Source: Myxococcaceae bacterium (lineage in GTDB: Bacteria > Myxococcota > Myxococcia > Myxococcales > Myxococcaceae). From it: a stretch of 64,000 nt of DNA. The stretch covers positions 1-64,000 of the forward strand of contig JAEUJQ010000032.1 in assembly GCA_016793095.1 (NCBI GenBank), written 5' to 3'. A program made the position numbers and the translations under genes. Below are positions 1 through 7,585 of the stretch, one piece after another; position 1 is the stretch's first letter, and the number at the start of each line of letters is the position of its first letter. The notes beneath the pieces were generated by a model, which saw only the letters and a program-made list of their open reading frames with translations, was not told where the DNA came from and did not search any database.

Positions 1-654
1 AGCGGAGGCGTCTGCAACGCCGGCACCTGCAACCCCTGCAGCCAGGGCTCCTCGTGCACCACCAACCCCAACTCGGCCTGCCGCAACGGGTACGTCGAGT
101 GCGGCTCCGGCAGCGGCGTGTGCACCGACGGCAGCAACAAGGTCAACGGAACGCCTTGCCTCGGAGGCGTCTGCAACTCGGGCACCTGCAACCCCTGCAA
201 CCAGAACGCGCCCTGCAACCCGACTGCGTGCACGATAGGTGAAATCGAGTGCACTTCAGGCTCGCCCGTCTGCGATCCGAGCGGCAATCAGCCCCCAGGC
301 TTTGCGTGCCCGGGAGGCGTCTGCAACGGCAGCGGGAGCTGCGTCGCCTGCAGCCCCGGCGCGGCGTGCACCACCAACCCCAACCCGTGCATGACGGGCG
401 CCATCTCGTGCGTCAGCGGCGGGCCCGTCTGCCAGGACGACGTCGCGAAGCCCAACCTGTCGGCCTGCCCCGGAGGCCGCTGCGCAGCCGGAGCCTGCTG
501 CACCGGCTGCATCTCCAGTGGTACGACGTGCCGCGCTGGAACGACCCGCGGGTTCTGCGGACAGAATGGTGATGACTGCGATAGTTGCCCGACGGACTGG
601 ACGTGCCAGGGCGGCTATTGCGAGCCGGGCTGCGGGCAGTTCGCCTGTCAATGA
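1..654 (+). CDS. Cys-rich repeat protein, C-terminal part (5' end outside window)
   Basis: The reading frame is open from base 1 and stops with TGA at 652-654, so only the C-terminal 217 residues are present. The protein is built of about three degenerate units of roughly 50 residues, each carrying GGVCN-x-GTCNPC-type clusters followed by a pattern of C, IxC and PVC. The even spacing of cysteines suggests a disulfide-rich extracytoplasmic protein. Such Cys-rich repeat proteins are common among predicted lipoproteins of myxobacteria; that is family knowledge, and the signal peptide is not visible here. Function unknown. The frame is clear because the Cys pattern persists to the stop. Confidence 0.75.
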   Translation, partial: SGGVCNAGTCNPCSQGSSCTTNPNSACRNGYVECGSGSGVCTDGSNKVNGTPCLGGVCNSGTCNPCNQNAPCNPTACTIGEIECTSGSPVCDPSGNQPPGFACPGGVCNGSGSCVACSPGAACTTNPNPCMTGAISCVSGGPVCQDDVAKPNLSACPGGRCAAGACCTGCISSGTTCRAGTTRGFCGQNGDDCDSCPTDWTCQGGYCEPGCGQFACQ

Positions 655-982
655 GCGCGGAAGCATCTCTCTCGTGAGCTGAGCTTCAGGGCCGGCGCTC
701 CATCGGGAGGCGGCGCCATCGCCCTCATCCGGGCTGATGACGAGGGTCTTGTCCTTGCCGAACACCGCCACCACACGGTTGCCGAGCGCCAGCTCGGGCT
801 CGCCTCGAGGATCGCGTAGCGCCTCGGACACGTTGAGCTGCTTCGCGCTGCCGTTGACAGCCTCGGAGTCCGCCCGTGCAGAAGAGGAACGTGCGGCTCT
901 ACGGCATCGATTCAGGCTCGGTGCGAGCCGGCACTTGACGGTCAGTCGGGCTGAAGAGGAGCGTCGACGTCCTCGCGGCGCC
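655..982. other. Intergenic stretch with a possible decayed minus-strand fragment
   Basis: No intact gene is seen. On the minus strand, about 879 down to 658, an open stretch reads like ordinary protein (it includes LNVSEALRDP, GNRVVAVFGKDKTLVIS and PDEGDG). It has no convincing start and runs on into the antisense of the Cys-rich gene. It may be a remnant of a lost gene, or chance coding potential in GC-rich DNA. Confidence 0.35.
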
Positions 983-2275
983 TCAGTCCGCGGACGGCAT
1001 CTCGTCGAGCGTCGGCGTGCGCGCACCCACAGCAATCTCGACCGGCAGGCGTCGAGGCTCACGCCCCGCAGCCAGCTCGAGGTGCTGCACCAGCCGCGGC
1101 GCGTGCTGCTTGTGCTCGTCGCGGAGGCGCTGAGCGCGTGCGCCATAGCCCTGCTTGAGCGAACGCCAACGAAGCGACGCAGACGTCACGCCCACCGCCT
1201 CGAGGACCAGCGACGTCATCGCGTCGGCGTCAGGCTCATAGAGGCCCAGGCGCTCGCGCTCGATGAAGTCGAGGTAGGGCGGCTCGGTGCCGGGGATGAC
1301 GCGGTGGACCAGCAAGGGACCGCAGCGCACCTCGAGCATCTCCTGCAACGTCGAGTGGGCGATGCTGCCCATCACCGGCACGTCGGTGAGCGCGTACAGC
1401 CGGGCGAGCTGCGGGTGCGGAAGGAAGCCCGCCACGAAGAAGCCAGGCTTGCCGCCGTGCAGGGTCAGCAGCTCGGTCTCGAGGCTCGCGTCGCGGCCGG
1501 CGAGCACCACCATCGAGAAACGGGTGCCCAGGTCCGGGTGGTGGACGAGCCGATCGATGACGGGGCGACAGCCGGCGGTGAAGCCTGAGCCACCGAAGAA
1601 CGTCACCACGGGCTTCGCGGGGTCGAGGCGGCGCAGGTCCGGCACCGCGTCGGCCAGCTCGCGGCGCCACTGGTCCTTGTGCGAGACCGCGCGCAGCTTC
1701 ACGCCCGGCGAGCTCCCGACCTCGTCGAAGGCCTCACTCACCAGCGTGCCGAGCCGGAACACCTCGTTCGGCTGCGCGATGCCGGTGAGGAACTCGTACG
1801 TGTCGGGCCCGTTGACGAGGGTCAGATCGGGCCGCAGCGCCCGAAGCCGGGGGAAGAAGCCCGGCGTGGGGACGCCGTAGTCGGGGATGACGTTGACGAT
1901 GCGCACCTTGCTCCCGAGGAGCAGCCGCGCGACGAGCAGCGTGCCCGTCAGCTGCACGTGCGTCGAGACCACGAGGTCGGGCCGCTGCAGCCTGAGCAGC
2001 GCCACCACCTCGAGGAACAACCTCGGGTTCCAGATGGTGCCCGCCCACGCCGCCAGCGAGAACGTCGTCATCCAGAAGATGAAGCCCTGCAGGTGCCACC
2101 GCACGCAGAACCGGTAGAAGGTGTCGAAGCCGCTCGCCGCCGTCCACGAGATGGGCACGATGCTCTGCTGGTGTGGGTCTTGACGGGTGACGCTGCGCAC
2201 CAGCGCGTCGCGCACCGTGTTGTGCCCGCCACCGGCGTGAACCGACGCGAAGACGACCCGCAGCGGAACAGTCAT
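983..2275 (-). CDS. MGDG synthase-like glycosyltransferase (GT28 type)
   Basis: A 430-residue protein that starts MTVPLRVVFASVHAGGGHNTVRDAL. The SxHAGGGH segment matches the N-terminal GGGH glycine loop of monogalactosyl/processive diacylglycerol glycosyltransferases, which move a sugar from a nucleotide donor to a lipid acceptor at the membrane. The middle contains DLVVSTHVQLTG and VNVIPDYG, and a C-terminal half with FFGGSGFTAGCRPVIDRL and MVVLAGRDASLE resembles the donor-binding domain. The final GT28 Glu/Gln motif is weaker (SIAHSTLQEMLEVRCGPLLVHRVIPGTEP). The next gene downstream is a PAP2-like lipid enzyme, which supports a membrane-lipid role. Donor and acceptor cannot be told from sequence. 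Confidence 0.75.
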   Translation of the reverse strand: MTVPLRVVFASVHAGGGHNTVRDALVRSVTRQDPHQQSIVPISWTAASGFDTFYRFCVRWHLQGFIFWMTTFSLAAWAGTIWNPRLFLEVVALLRLQRPDLVVSTHVQLTGTLLVARLLLGSKVRIVNVIPDYGVPTPGFFPRLRALRPDLTLVNGPDTYEFLTGIAQPNEVFRLGTLVSEAFDEVGSSPGVKLRAVSHKDQWRRELADAVPDLRRLDPAKPVVTFFGGSGFTAGCRPVIDRLVHHPDLGTRFSMVVLAGRDASLETELLTLHGGKPGFFVAGFLPHPQLARLYALTDVPVMGSIAHSTLQEMLEVRCGPLLVHRVIPGTEPPYLDFIERERLGLYEPDADAMTSLVLEAVGVTSASLRWRSLKQGYGARAQRLRDEHKQHAPRLVQHLELAAGREPRRLPVEIAVGARTPTLDEMPSAD

Positions 2276-2351
2276 CCGTGAACTCTCCTGCCCAGGCGGA
2301 GCGTCATGCGGCGGCTCCTGTAGCGTTCCTCTGCGCGGTTGGCCACCATTG

Positions 2352-3026
2352 TCAGGTGCCGGAGGGCGACGAGTTGATCGACCTCAGGCGCGAGGCGGCC
2401 CATCCCTCCCGCAGCACGAAGAGCGAGAAGGTGATGGCGTAGGCCCCGATGACGTCGATGGTGTAGTGCAGGTGCGCGAAGAAGAGGCTCAGCACGACGA
2501 GCACGTGCGAGGCCAGCATCGGCCAGCGCAGCTTCGGGTAGGGCCACACGTAGAGCAGCAGCAGGAACGTGGTGGCCGTGTGCCCCGAGAAGAAGAGGTC
2601 TTTCGTGAGGTAGATGCGCGCGCCCGAGTCGGGGGCGAAGAAGGCTGGCGTCATCAGGCCGGTGAACGCGCCCAGGCGGGTGTCGAAGTCCATGCCGGCG
2701 TGGGTGTCAGCGCCGGTGACGGGGCCCAGGCCGGTCGCGACGATGCAGACCCCGCGCACGAGCGCCACCAGGCCCGACGACACCATGTAGCGGACGAAGC
2801 GCGGCCCGTCGGTGAAGAAGAACGCGATGGCGATGGGCACGTACGCGACGATCCACAGAATGTAGTTCCAGCGATCGACCCACGGCAGGTACGGCACCCG
2901 CTCGAGCACGAGGTCGGGCACCGTCGGCGCCGGCCGCGCCTCGGCCCACAGCGCGAGCCACACCATCACGCCGTAGCAGGCGTAGCGGAAGACGAGGCTC
3001 GCGAGGGCTGCCGGCAGGTGTCGCAC
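2352..3026 (-). CDS. PAP2 / sphingomyelin synthase-like membrane phosphatase
   Basis: A 224-residue polytopic membrane protein. The paired motifs FFSGHTATTFLL and FFAHLHYTIDVIGAY carry the His and Asp residues of the sphingomyelin-synthase-like branch of the PAP2 superfamily, in which a phosphoryl head group is moved or hydrolysed at the membrane face. Several hydrophobic segments flank them. The GTG at 3024-3026 is the annotated start, but the frame stays open upstream through another GTG (3030-3032) and further, so the start is uncertain. The MGDG-synthase-like gene follows 76 bp downstream. Substrate unknown. Confidence 0.72.
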   Translation of the reverse strand: MRHLPAALASLVFRYACYGVMVWLALWAEARPAPTVPDLVLERVPYLPWVDRWNYILWIVAYVPIAIAFFFTDGPRFVRYMVSSGLVALVRGVCIVATGLGPVTGADTHAGMDFDTRLGAFTGLMTPAFFAPDSGARIYLTKDLFFSGHTATTFLLLLYVWPYPKLRWPMLASHVLVVLSLFFAHLHYTIDVIGAYAITFSLFVLREGWAASRLRSINSSPSGT

Positions 3027-3078
3027 GAAGACGCGCCACGTACGCGCCTCGGCGCGCTCCGTCCACAGGCCCGTGCGC

Positions 3079-3603
3079 TCAGACCGCCTCGAGCGCGACC
3101 GCGGCGGCGTTGACGGTCGCCGCGATGCGAATGGCGTCGTGCACGTGGTCTTCGGTGAGCCCGCCCTCGAGCACCACCGCCTCGTGCGACTTGAGGCACG
3201 CCTCGCAGAAGTTCACCGACGACACCGCCGCCGAGAAGAGCTCGAAGTCCACCTGGTTCGAGGCCGGCTGCTTGAGCCGCAGCATGCGCAGGCGCGCGGG
3301 CTTCTGCTCGTACGACTCCTTCCCGATGACGTGGCGGAACCGGTAGTAGACGTTGTTCATGCCCATCATGATGGCCGCGGCCTTCGCGTCTTCGAGCACC
3401 GCGTCGGGCACGCCCTTCGCCTTCGCGTCGGCGACCAGGGCGTCGGTCAGCTGACGGTTGCGCGCGGCCCAGGCGCACGAGATGGCCACGCCCCAGGTCT
3501 GCTCGAGCGACAGCGTGCCGGGCTGGAGCACGTTCTGCAGGTTGATCTTGATGTCCCGCGCCGCGTCCGGGAACGACTCCCGCAGCTTGTCGATGTTCTC
3601 CAT
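3079..3603 (-). CDS. ahpD: Alkyl hydroperoxide reductase AhpD family protein
   Basis: A 174-residue carboxymuconolactone-decarboxylase/AhpD-fold protein. The redox motif is in NFCEACLKSHE, giving CxxC followed by the family His three residues later. This all-alpha peroxidase usually recycles AhpC or acts as a thiol peroxidase. I chose the ATG at 3601-3603 (MENIDKL) because GAGGAG lies about five bases before it; the frame is open further upstream but without protein-like sequence. It lies 139 bp downstream of ahpC, in the same orientation, as in other ahpC-ahpD pairs. Confidence 0.92.
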   Translation of the reverse strand: MENIDKLRESFPDAARDIKINLQNVLQPGTLSLEQTWGVAISCAWAARNRQLTDALVADAKAKGVPDAVLEDAKAAAIMMGMNNVYYRFRHVIGKESYEQKPARLRMLRLKQPASNQVDFELFSAAVSSVNFCEACLKSHEAVVLEGGLTEDHVHDAIRIAATVNAAAVALEAV

Positions 3604-3742
3604 GGCTCTCCTCGATCCGAGGCCACTTCGCCGGGCCTCGCGCGGGCTGGGTGCTCGGTGCCGAGCAGTGGAAAGCAGACGGGCGCGGCGGGAGCGTGCT
3701 CCGCACCACGCCCGTCCTGTCACGTCGACTGAGGCTGGCGGC

Positions 3743-4294
3743 TCAGCTGGCCTTCTTCAGCTTGGCCGAGAGCGTCTCCTCGCCCTTCTTCCAGTTGCAG
3801 GCGCAGAGCTCTTCGGTCTGCAGGCCGTCGAGCACGCGCAGCACCTCGTCCACGTTGCGGCCGACGGCGAGGTCGTTCGCGGTCGCGTAGCGGATGACGC
3901 CGTTGGGGTCGATGATGAAGGTCGCCCGCAGCGCCACCTCGGCCGTCGCGTGGAGCAGCCCGAAGCCCTGCGCCATCGTCGCGTTGACGAAGAGCAGCGG
4001 GTGCTTGAGGTTCTTCAGGTCAGCGTGGTTGTTGCGCCACGCGAGGTGGGAGTGCTCGTTGTCCGTCGAGCCGCCCAGCACCACCGCGCCGCGGTCGGCG
4101 AAGTCCTTCAGCTTCTTGTCGAACTCGACGATCTCGGTCGGGCACACGAACGTGAAGTCCTTCGGGTACGTGTAGAGGACGATCCACTTCCCAGCGAACT
4201 CCTTCAGGGTGACGTTCTTGAACTCCTTGCCCTTCTCGATGCTCACGCACGCGGGGACGTTGAACTCGGGGGCCTTCGAACCGGGGACCAGCAT
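3743..4294 (-). CDS. ahpC: Alkyl hydroperoxide reductase subunit C (2-Cys peroxiredoxin)
   Basis: A 183-residue peroxiredoxin. The peroxidatic Cys is in DFTFVCPTEI and the resolving Cys is in LCACNWKKGEE near the C terminus, as in typical 2-Cys peroxiredoxins. It reduces H2O2 and organic peroxides in the cytoplasm, with AhpD as the likely reductant because no AhpF is nearby. It lies 43 bp downstream of the perR-like gene and is probably cotranscribed with it, so it should be derepressed by peroxide. Confidence 0.95.
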   Translation of the reverse strand: MLVPGSKAPEFNVPACVSIEKGKEFKNVTLKEFAGKWIVLYTYPKDFTFVCPTEIVEFDKKLKDFADRGAVVLGGSTDNEHSHLAWRNNHADLKNLKHPLLFVNATMAQGFGLLHATAEVALRATFIIDPNGVIRYATANDLAVGRNVDEVLRVLDGLQTEELCACNWKKGEETLSAKLKKAS

Positions 4295-4337
4295 GTGACG
4301 CTCTCTTTCGTTGTCGGTGCTGCGTGGAAGGTGGGGC

Positions 4338-4766
4338 TCAGCGCTTCTTTCCTGCGTGCTTGCGGGGCCCGCCGAGCCGACGGCCTCGCATGACGACCAT
4401 GTACTCCGTCACCTCGAGACCTTCGAGGCGCGAAACGTCTCCGACGCGCACCGCTTCCCAGGGGATGTCCTGGATCATGCCGGTGTCGTCGTCGATGAAG
4501 TGGTGGTGCCGCTCGAGCTTCGGGTCGAAGACGACCTTGCCCTCGGCGAGCACGAGCTGCCTGAGCAGGCCCTTCTCCACGAAGAGGTTGAGCGTGTTGT
4601 AGACGGTGGCGCGCGAGAGCATGGGCACACGCGACTGCACCTTCGCCAGGACCTGATCCGCCGACGGGTGCTCGTCGGTCGACAGCACGTACTCGGCCAC
4701 CGCGAGGCGCTGCGCCGAGGGCTGAATGCCCGCGTCCTTGAGCCGCCTGGGAAAGTCTGGACTCAT
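4338..4766 (-). CDS. perR: Fur-family peroxide-responsive repressor (PerR-like)
   Basis: A 142-residue Fur-family regulator. It has a winged helix ([29 protein letters not shown], then [18 protein letters not shown]) and the metal-sensing segment [14 protein letters not shown]. The C-terminal CxxC structural zinc motif of classical Fur/PerR proteins is absent, as in some proteobacterial PerR/Irr-like members. Neighbouring ahpC, ahpD and a divergent dps make peroxide sensing much more likely than iron uptake control. A Per/Fur-like box sits six bases upstream of its ATG, which suggests autoregulation. Confidence 0.88.
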   Translation of the reverse strand: MSPDFPRRLKDAGIQPSAQRLAVAEYVLSTDEHPSADQVLAKVQSRVPMLSRATVYNTLNLFVEKGLLRQLVLAEGKVVFDPKLERHHHFIDDDTGMIQDIPWEAVRVGDVSRLEGLEVTEYMVVMRGRRLGGPRKHAGKKR

Positions 4767-4772
4767 TTCGGG

Positions 4773-4789
4773 TTTAGACTTAATCCAGA
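4773..4789. promoter_or_regulatory. Candidate PerR/Fur operator between perR and dps
   Basis: The 17-mer TTTAGACTTAATCCAGA matches the commonly cited PerR/Fur-type palindrome (TTTAGAATnATTCTAAA) at 13 of 16 defined positions by eye. It lies in the AT-richest part of the perR-dps divergent region. A dimer bound here could cover both promoters. No start sites are known. Confidence 0.5.
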
Positions 4790-4854
4790 GCTTGACGGCC
4801 GCAACCGGAAAATCGGCGCGGCATCAGCACGGCACCACGAAAGCGGAGGCAGAC

Positions 4855-5370
4855 ATGGCGAAGGCGAAGACGAACAAGGGGCTGGCGGTCGCGGCGAGCA
4901 AGCCGCCGGTGGACATCGGCATCTCGACGGCAGACCGGAAGGCCATCGCCGAGGGGCTCAACGCGCTGCTCGCCGACACCTACGCGCTGTACCAGAAGAC
5001 CCACGCCTTTCACTGGAACGTCGAGGGCCCGATGTTCCAGACGCTGCACCTGATGTTCGAGACCCACTACAACGAGCTGTGGCTCGCGACCGACCTCATC
5101 GCCGAGCGGATCCGCTCGCTGGGGTTCGCGGTGAGGGCGACGTACTCCGAGCTGGCGAAGCTCTCGTCGATCCCCGAGTCGCCGGGGGTCCCCGAAGCGA
5201 CGGACATGGTGCGGCTGCTCGTCGAGGGGCACTCGGCGGCGGCGCGCACGGCGCGCAAGGTCTTCCCCCTGGCCGAGAAGGCCGGCGACGAATCGACGGT
5301 GGACGTGCTGACGCAGCGGCTGCAGGTGCACGAGAAGACCGCGTGGATGCTGCGCAGCCTGCTGGCCTGA
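4855..5370 (+). CDS. dps: Dps-type ferritin-like DNA-protection protein
   Basis: A 171-residue Dps-like protein. The inter-subunit ferroxidase signature is visible as [40 protein letters not shown], with His, Asp and Glu ligands. A Lys-rich N-terminal tail (MAKAKTNKG) may bind DNA. It oxidises and stores iron using H2O2, protecting DNA from Fenton chemistry. The ATG at 4855 follows CGGAGG six bases upstream; the longer open frame upstream is the perR promoter region. It is divergent from perR, so coordinated peroxide control is likely. Confidence 0.93.
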   Translation: MAKAKTNKGLAVAASKPPVDIGISTADRKAIAEGLNALLADTYALYQKTHAFHWNVEGPMFQTLHLMFETHYNELWLATDLIAERIRSLGFAVRATYSELAKLSSIPESPGVPEATDMVRLLVEGHSAAARTARKVFPLAEKAGDESTVDVLTQRLQVHEKTAWMLRSLLA

Positions 5371-5385
5371 GCGATACAGGCCCTG

Positions 5386-6531
5386 ATGCTGCGGCTCGAG
5401 AACGTCGTGCAGCCCTATGCGTGGGGGAGCGTGACCGCGATCCCCCGGTTGCTGGGTCTGCCCGGGACGGGGGCACCCCAGGCGGAGCTCTGGTTGGGCG
5501 CGCACCCCCTCGCGCCGTCGAAGGTGAACGGGCGCTCGCTCGAGGTGGTCATCGCTGACGACCCACGGGCGGCGCTGGGCGACCAGGTGGTGGCCCGGTT
5601 CGGCGAGCGGCTCCCCTTTCTGCTGAAGGTCCTCGCGGCGGCGCGGCCCCTGTCGCTGCAGGCGCACCCGAGCCTCGCGCAGGCGAGGGCTGGCTTCGAG
5701 CGCGAGGAGTCGGCCGGGGTGCCGCTGACTGCCCCGCAGCGCAACTACAAGGACCCGAACCACAAGCCCGAGCTCCTCTGTGCGCTGACGCCGTTCCGGG
5801 CGCTCTGCGGGTTCCGGCGCGCCGCCGACAGCCGGGCGCTGCTGTCCGGTCTTGGCGTGCCTGCGCTGGCGCCCCTGCTCGCGACGCTCGACGCGCGCGG
5901 CCTCGGCGCGGCCTTCGACCATTTGATGACGACCTCCGCTCAGGACCGCGGGCCGCTGGTGGCGTCCGTCGCGCAGGCGTGTGCGACGAGCCCGGTGCGT
6001 GGCTTCGAGCCGGAGTGCGCGAACGCGGTGGCGCTCGAGCGGGAGTACCCGGGCGACGTGGGCGTCATCGGCGCGCTGCTGCTCAACCTCGTGACGTTGA
6101 AGCCAGGCGAGGCGCTGGCGCTGGGCGCGGGCAACCTGCACGCCTACCTCGAGGGGACGGGAGTGGAGCTGATGGCGAACTCCGACAACGTGCTGCGCGG
6201 CGGGCTGACGCCCAAGCACGTCGACGTCGCCGAGTTGCTGGGCGTGCTCGACTTCCACGACGGCCCGGTGACGGTGGTGACGCCGGTCGGTACACCCGAG
6301 GCCGTGTACCCGACGGCCTTCCCAGACTTCCGGCTCTCCCGCGTCGACGTGCGCGGCGCGGTCACCCTGCCCCGCCTCGGCCCTGACGTGCTGCTCTGCA
6401 CCGCCGGGGTGGTGACGGCCAACCGCCTCGAGCTGTCGCGTGGCGGCTCGGTGTTCGCGCCCTTCTCGGACGGACCGCTCGAGCTCTCGGGTGAGGGCAC
6501 GCTCTACCGCGCGACGGTCAACGCCCCATGA
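5386..6531 (+). CDS. manA: Mannose-6-phosphate isomerase, class I
   Basis: A 381-residue type I phosphomannose isomerase that interconverts mannose-6-phosphate and fructose-6-phosphate with a bound zinc. The zinc-site motifs are present: LQAHPS near residue 90, KDPNHKPEL near 120, and a cupin-like region with LALGAGNLHAYLEGTGVELMANSDNVLRGGLTPKHVDV. It starts 15 bp after dps. The gene feeds mannose-containing glycans. Its stop overlaps the next start by 4 bp, so it is coupled to the phosphoesterase. Confidence 0.93.
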   Translation: MLRLENVVQPYAWGSVTAIPRLLGLPGTGAPQAELWLGAHPLAPSKVNGRSLEVVIADDPRAALGDQVVARFGERLPFLLKVLAAARPLSLQAHPSLAQARAGFEREESAGVPLTAPQRNYKDPNHKPELLCALTPFRALCGFRRAADSRALLSGLGVPALAPLLATLDARGLGAAFDHLMTTSAQDRGPLVASVAQACATSPVRGFEPECANAVALEREYPGDVGVIGALLLNLVTLKPGEALALGAGNLHAYLEGTGVELMANSDNVLRGGLTPKHVDVAELLGVLDFHDGPVTVVTPVGTPEAVYPTAFPDFRLSRVDVRGAVTLPRLGPDVLLCTAGVVTANRLELSRGGSVFAPFSDGPLELSGEGTLYRATVNAP

Positions 6532-7412
6532 GACTCGCGCACTTCTCCGACATCCACGTCACCCGGTTTCCGCTGGCGGGCGGCTTCGCGCTCAAGCGGC
6601 TGGCGGCGGTCGCGAGCTGGGGCCTGGCCGGACGTCGGAGGCACTTCGAGGGCAGCGACGAGCGCATCGCGTCGCTCCTGGCGCACGTCGAGGCCCAGCA
6701 GGTCGATCACGCGCTCTGCACGGGCGATCTCACCGGCGTCGCGACCGAGGCCGAGCTGGCACGCGCGGCGGAGCTGTTCGGCGAACGCCTGAAGCAGCCG
6801 GCGCGCTGGTCGGTCATCCCCGGCAACCACGACCGCTACGTTCCGGGCGCGCAGGGCCTCTTCGAGAAGCACTTCGGAGCGCTCTGCGAGGGCGCGTCGT
6901 TTCCCGCGGTGAAGCACCTGCCGTCGGGCGTGACCCTGGTGCTGCTCGACAGCGCGCGGCCGACCAGCGTCATCGACTCGTCGGGGCTGCTGGGTGAGGA
7001 GCAGCGCTCGAAGGCCCTCTCGGTGCTGAGCGACCCCTCGCTGAAGGACCGCTTCGTCATCGTCGCGCTGCACTATGGGCTGCTGCGAATGACCGGCCGC
7101 CGCGACTCCCGCTCGCACGGGTTGCGCGACGATCTCGAGCTGATGCGCCTCGTCGATCGCGACGACGTCACCGTCGATCTCATCGTGCACGGGCACCTGC
7201 ACCGGCCCTTCACCATCAAGACCGGCCGGCGGACCATCATCAACGCTGGCAGCGCGACGGACCTGCACATGCGCTGCGGCTACAACCTGTACGACATCGA
7301 CGTGGCCGCGAAGCAGGTGGCCGTCACCCGGTTCTGGTGGAACGCGCAGGGGGGCCGCTACGAGCCCGATGCGGGCCACGCGCTGAACCTGACGGTGAGG
7401 ACCCGGGCTTGA
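6528..7412 (+). CDS. Calcineurin-like metallophosphoesterase
   Basis: A 294-residue protein with the full dimetal phosphoesterase motif set: FSDIHVTR (DxH), CTGDLTG (GDxx), PGNHDRY (GNHD), ALHYGLL and HGHLHRPF (GHxH). It cleaves a phosphomono- or diester; cyclic nucleotides or lipid-linked phosphates are possible substrates in this family. ATG overlaps the manA stop as ATGA, which indicates a two-gene operon. No signal peptide is seen, so it is probably cytoplasmic. Confidence 0.88.
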   Translation: MRLAHFSDIHVTRFPLAGGFALKRLAAVASWGLAGRRRHFEGSDERIASLLAHVEAQQVDHALCTGDLTGVATEAELARAAELFGERLKQPARWSVIPGNHDRYVPGAQGLFEKHFGALCEGASFPAVKHLPSGVTLVLLDSARPTSVIDSSGLLGEEQRSKALSVLSDPSLKDRFVIVALHYGLLRMTGRRDSRSHGLRDDLELMRLVDRDDVTVDLIVHGHLHRPFTIKTGRRTIINAGSATDLHMRCGYNLYDIDVAAKQVAVTRFWWNAQGGRYEPDAGHALNLTVRTRA

Positions 7413-7444
7413 AGTGAGCGCCGCTCTCGGCGGATCCTCGCAGG

Positions 7445-7585
7445 GTGACGGTGCTGCTCGCCTCAGCGTTGCTCGCGTGCGATGGCTGCGCCCGGCTGGA
7501 TGCTCAATGCGGCCCACCGGCGTTCCGCTCGCGATGGGTCGTGCTGATTCCTGTCGTGTCGTGCCCGCCGGAGGACGCGCGGTGA
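7445..7585 (+). CDS. Tiny lipoprotein (46 residues), coupled to the next gene
   Basis: A GTG-started ORF reading VTVLLASALLACDGCARLDAQCG and ending CPPEDAR. Hydrophobic residues 3-11 followed by LLAC make a minimal lipobox, with the acylated Cys at residue 12 and three more Cys at 15, 22 and 40. It lacks the usual positively charged N-terminal residues. Its TGA overlaps the GTG of the following kinase-like gene (GTGA), which suggests translational coupling and argues that it is real. The ribosome binding site is poor. No function can be assigned. Confidence 0.42.
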   Translation: MTVLLASALLACDGCARLDAQCGPPAFRSRWVVLIPVVSCPPEDAR

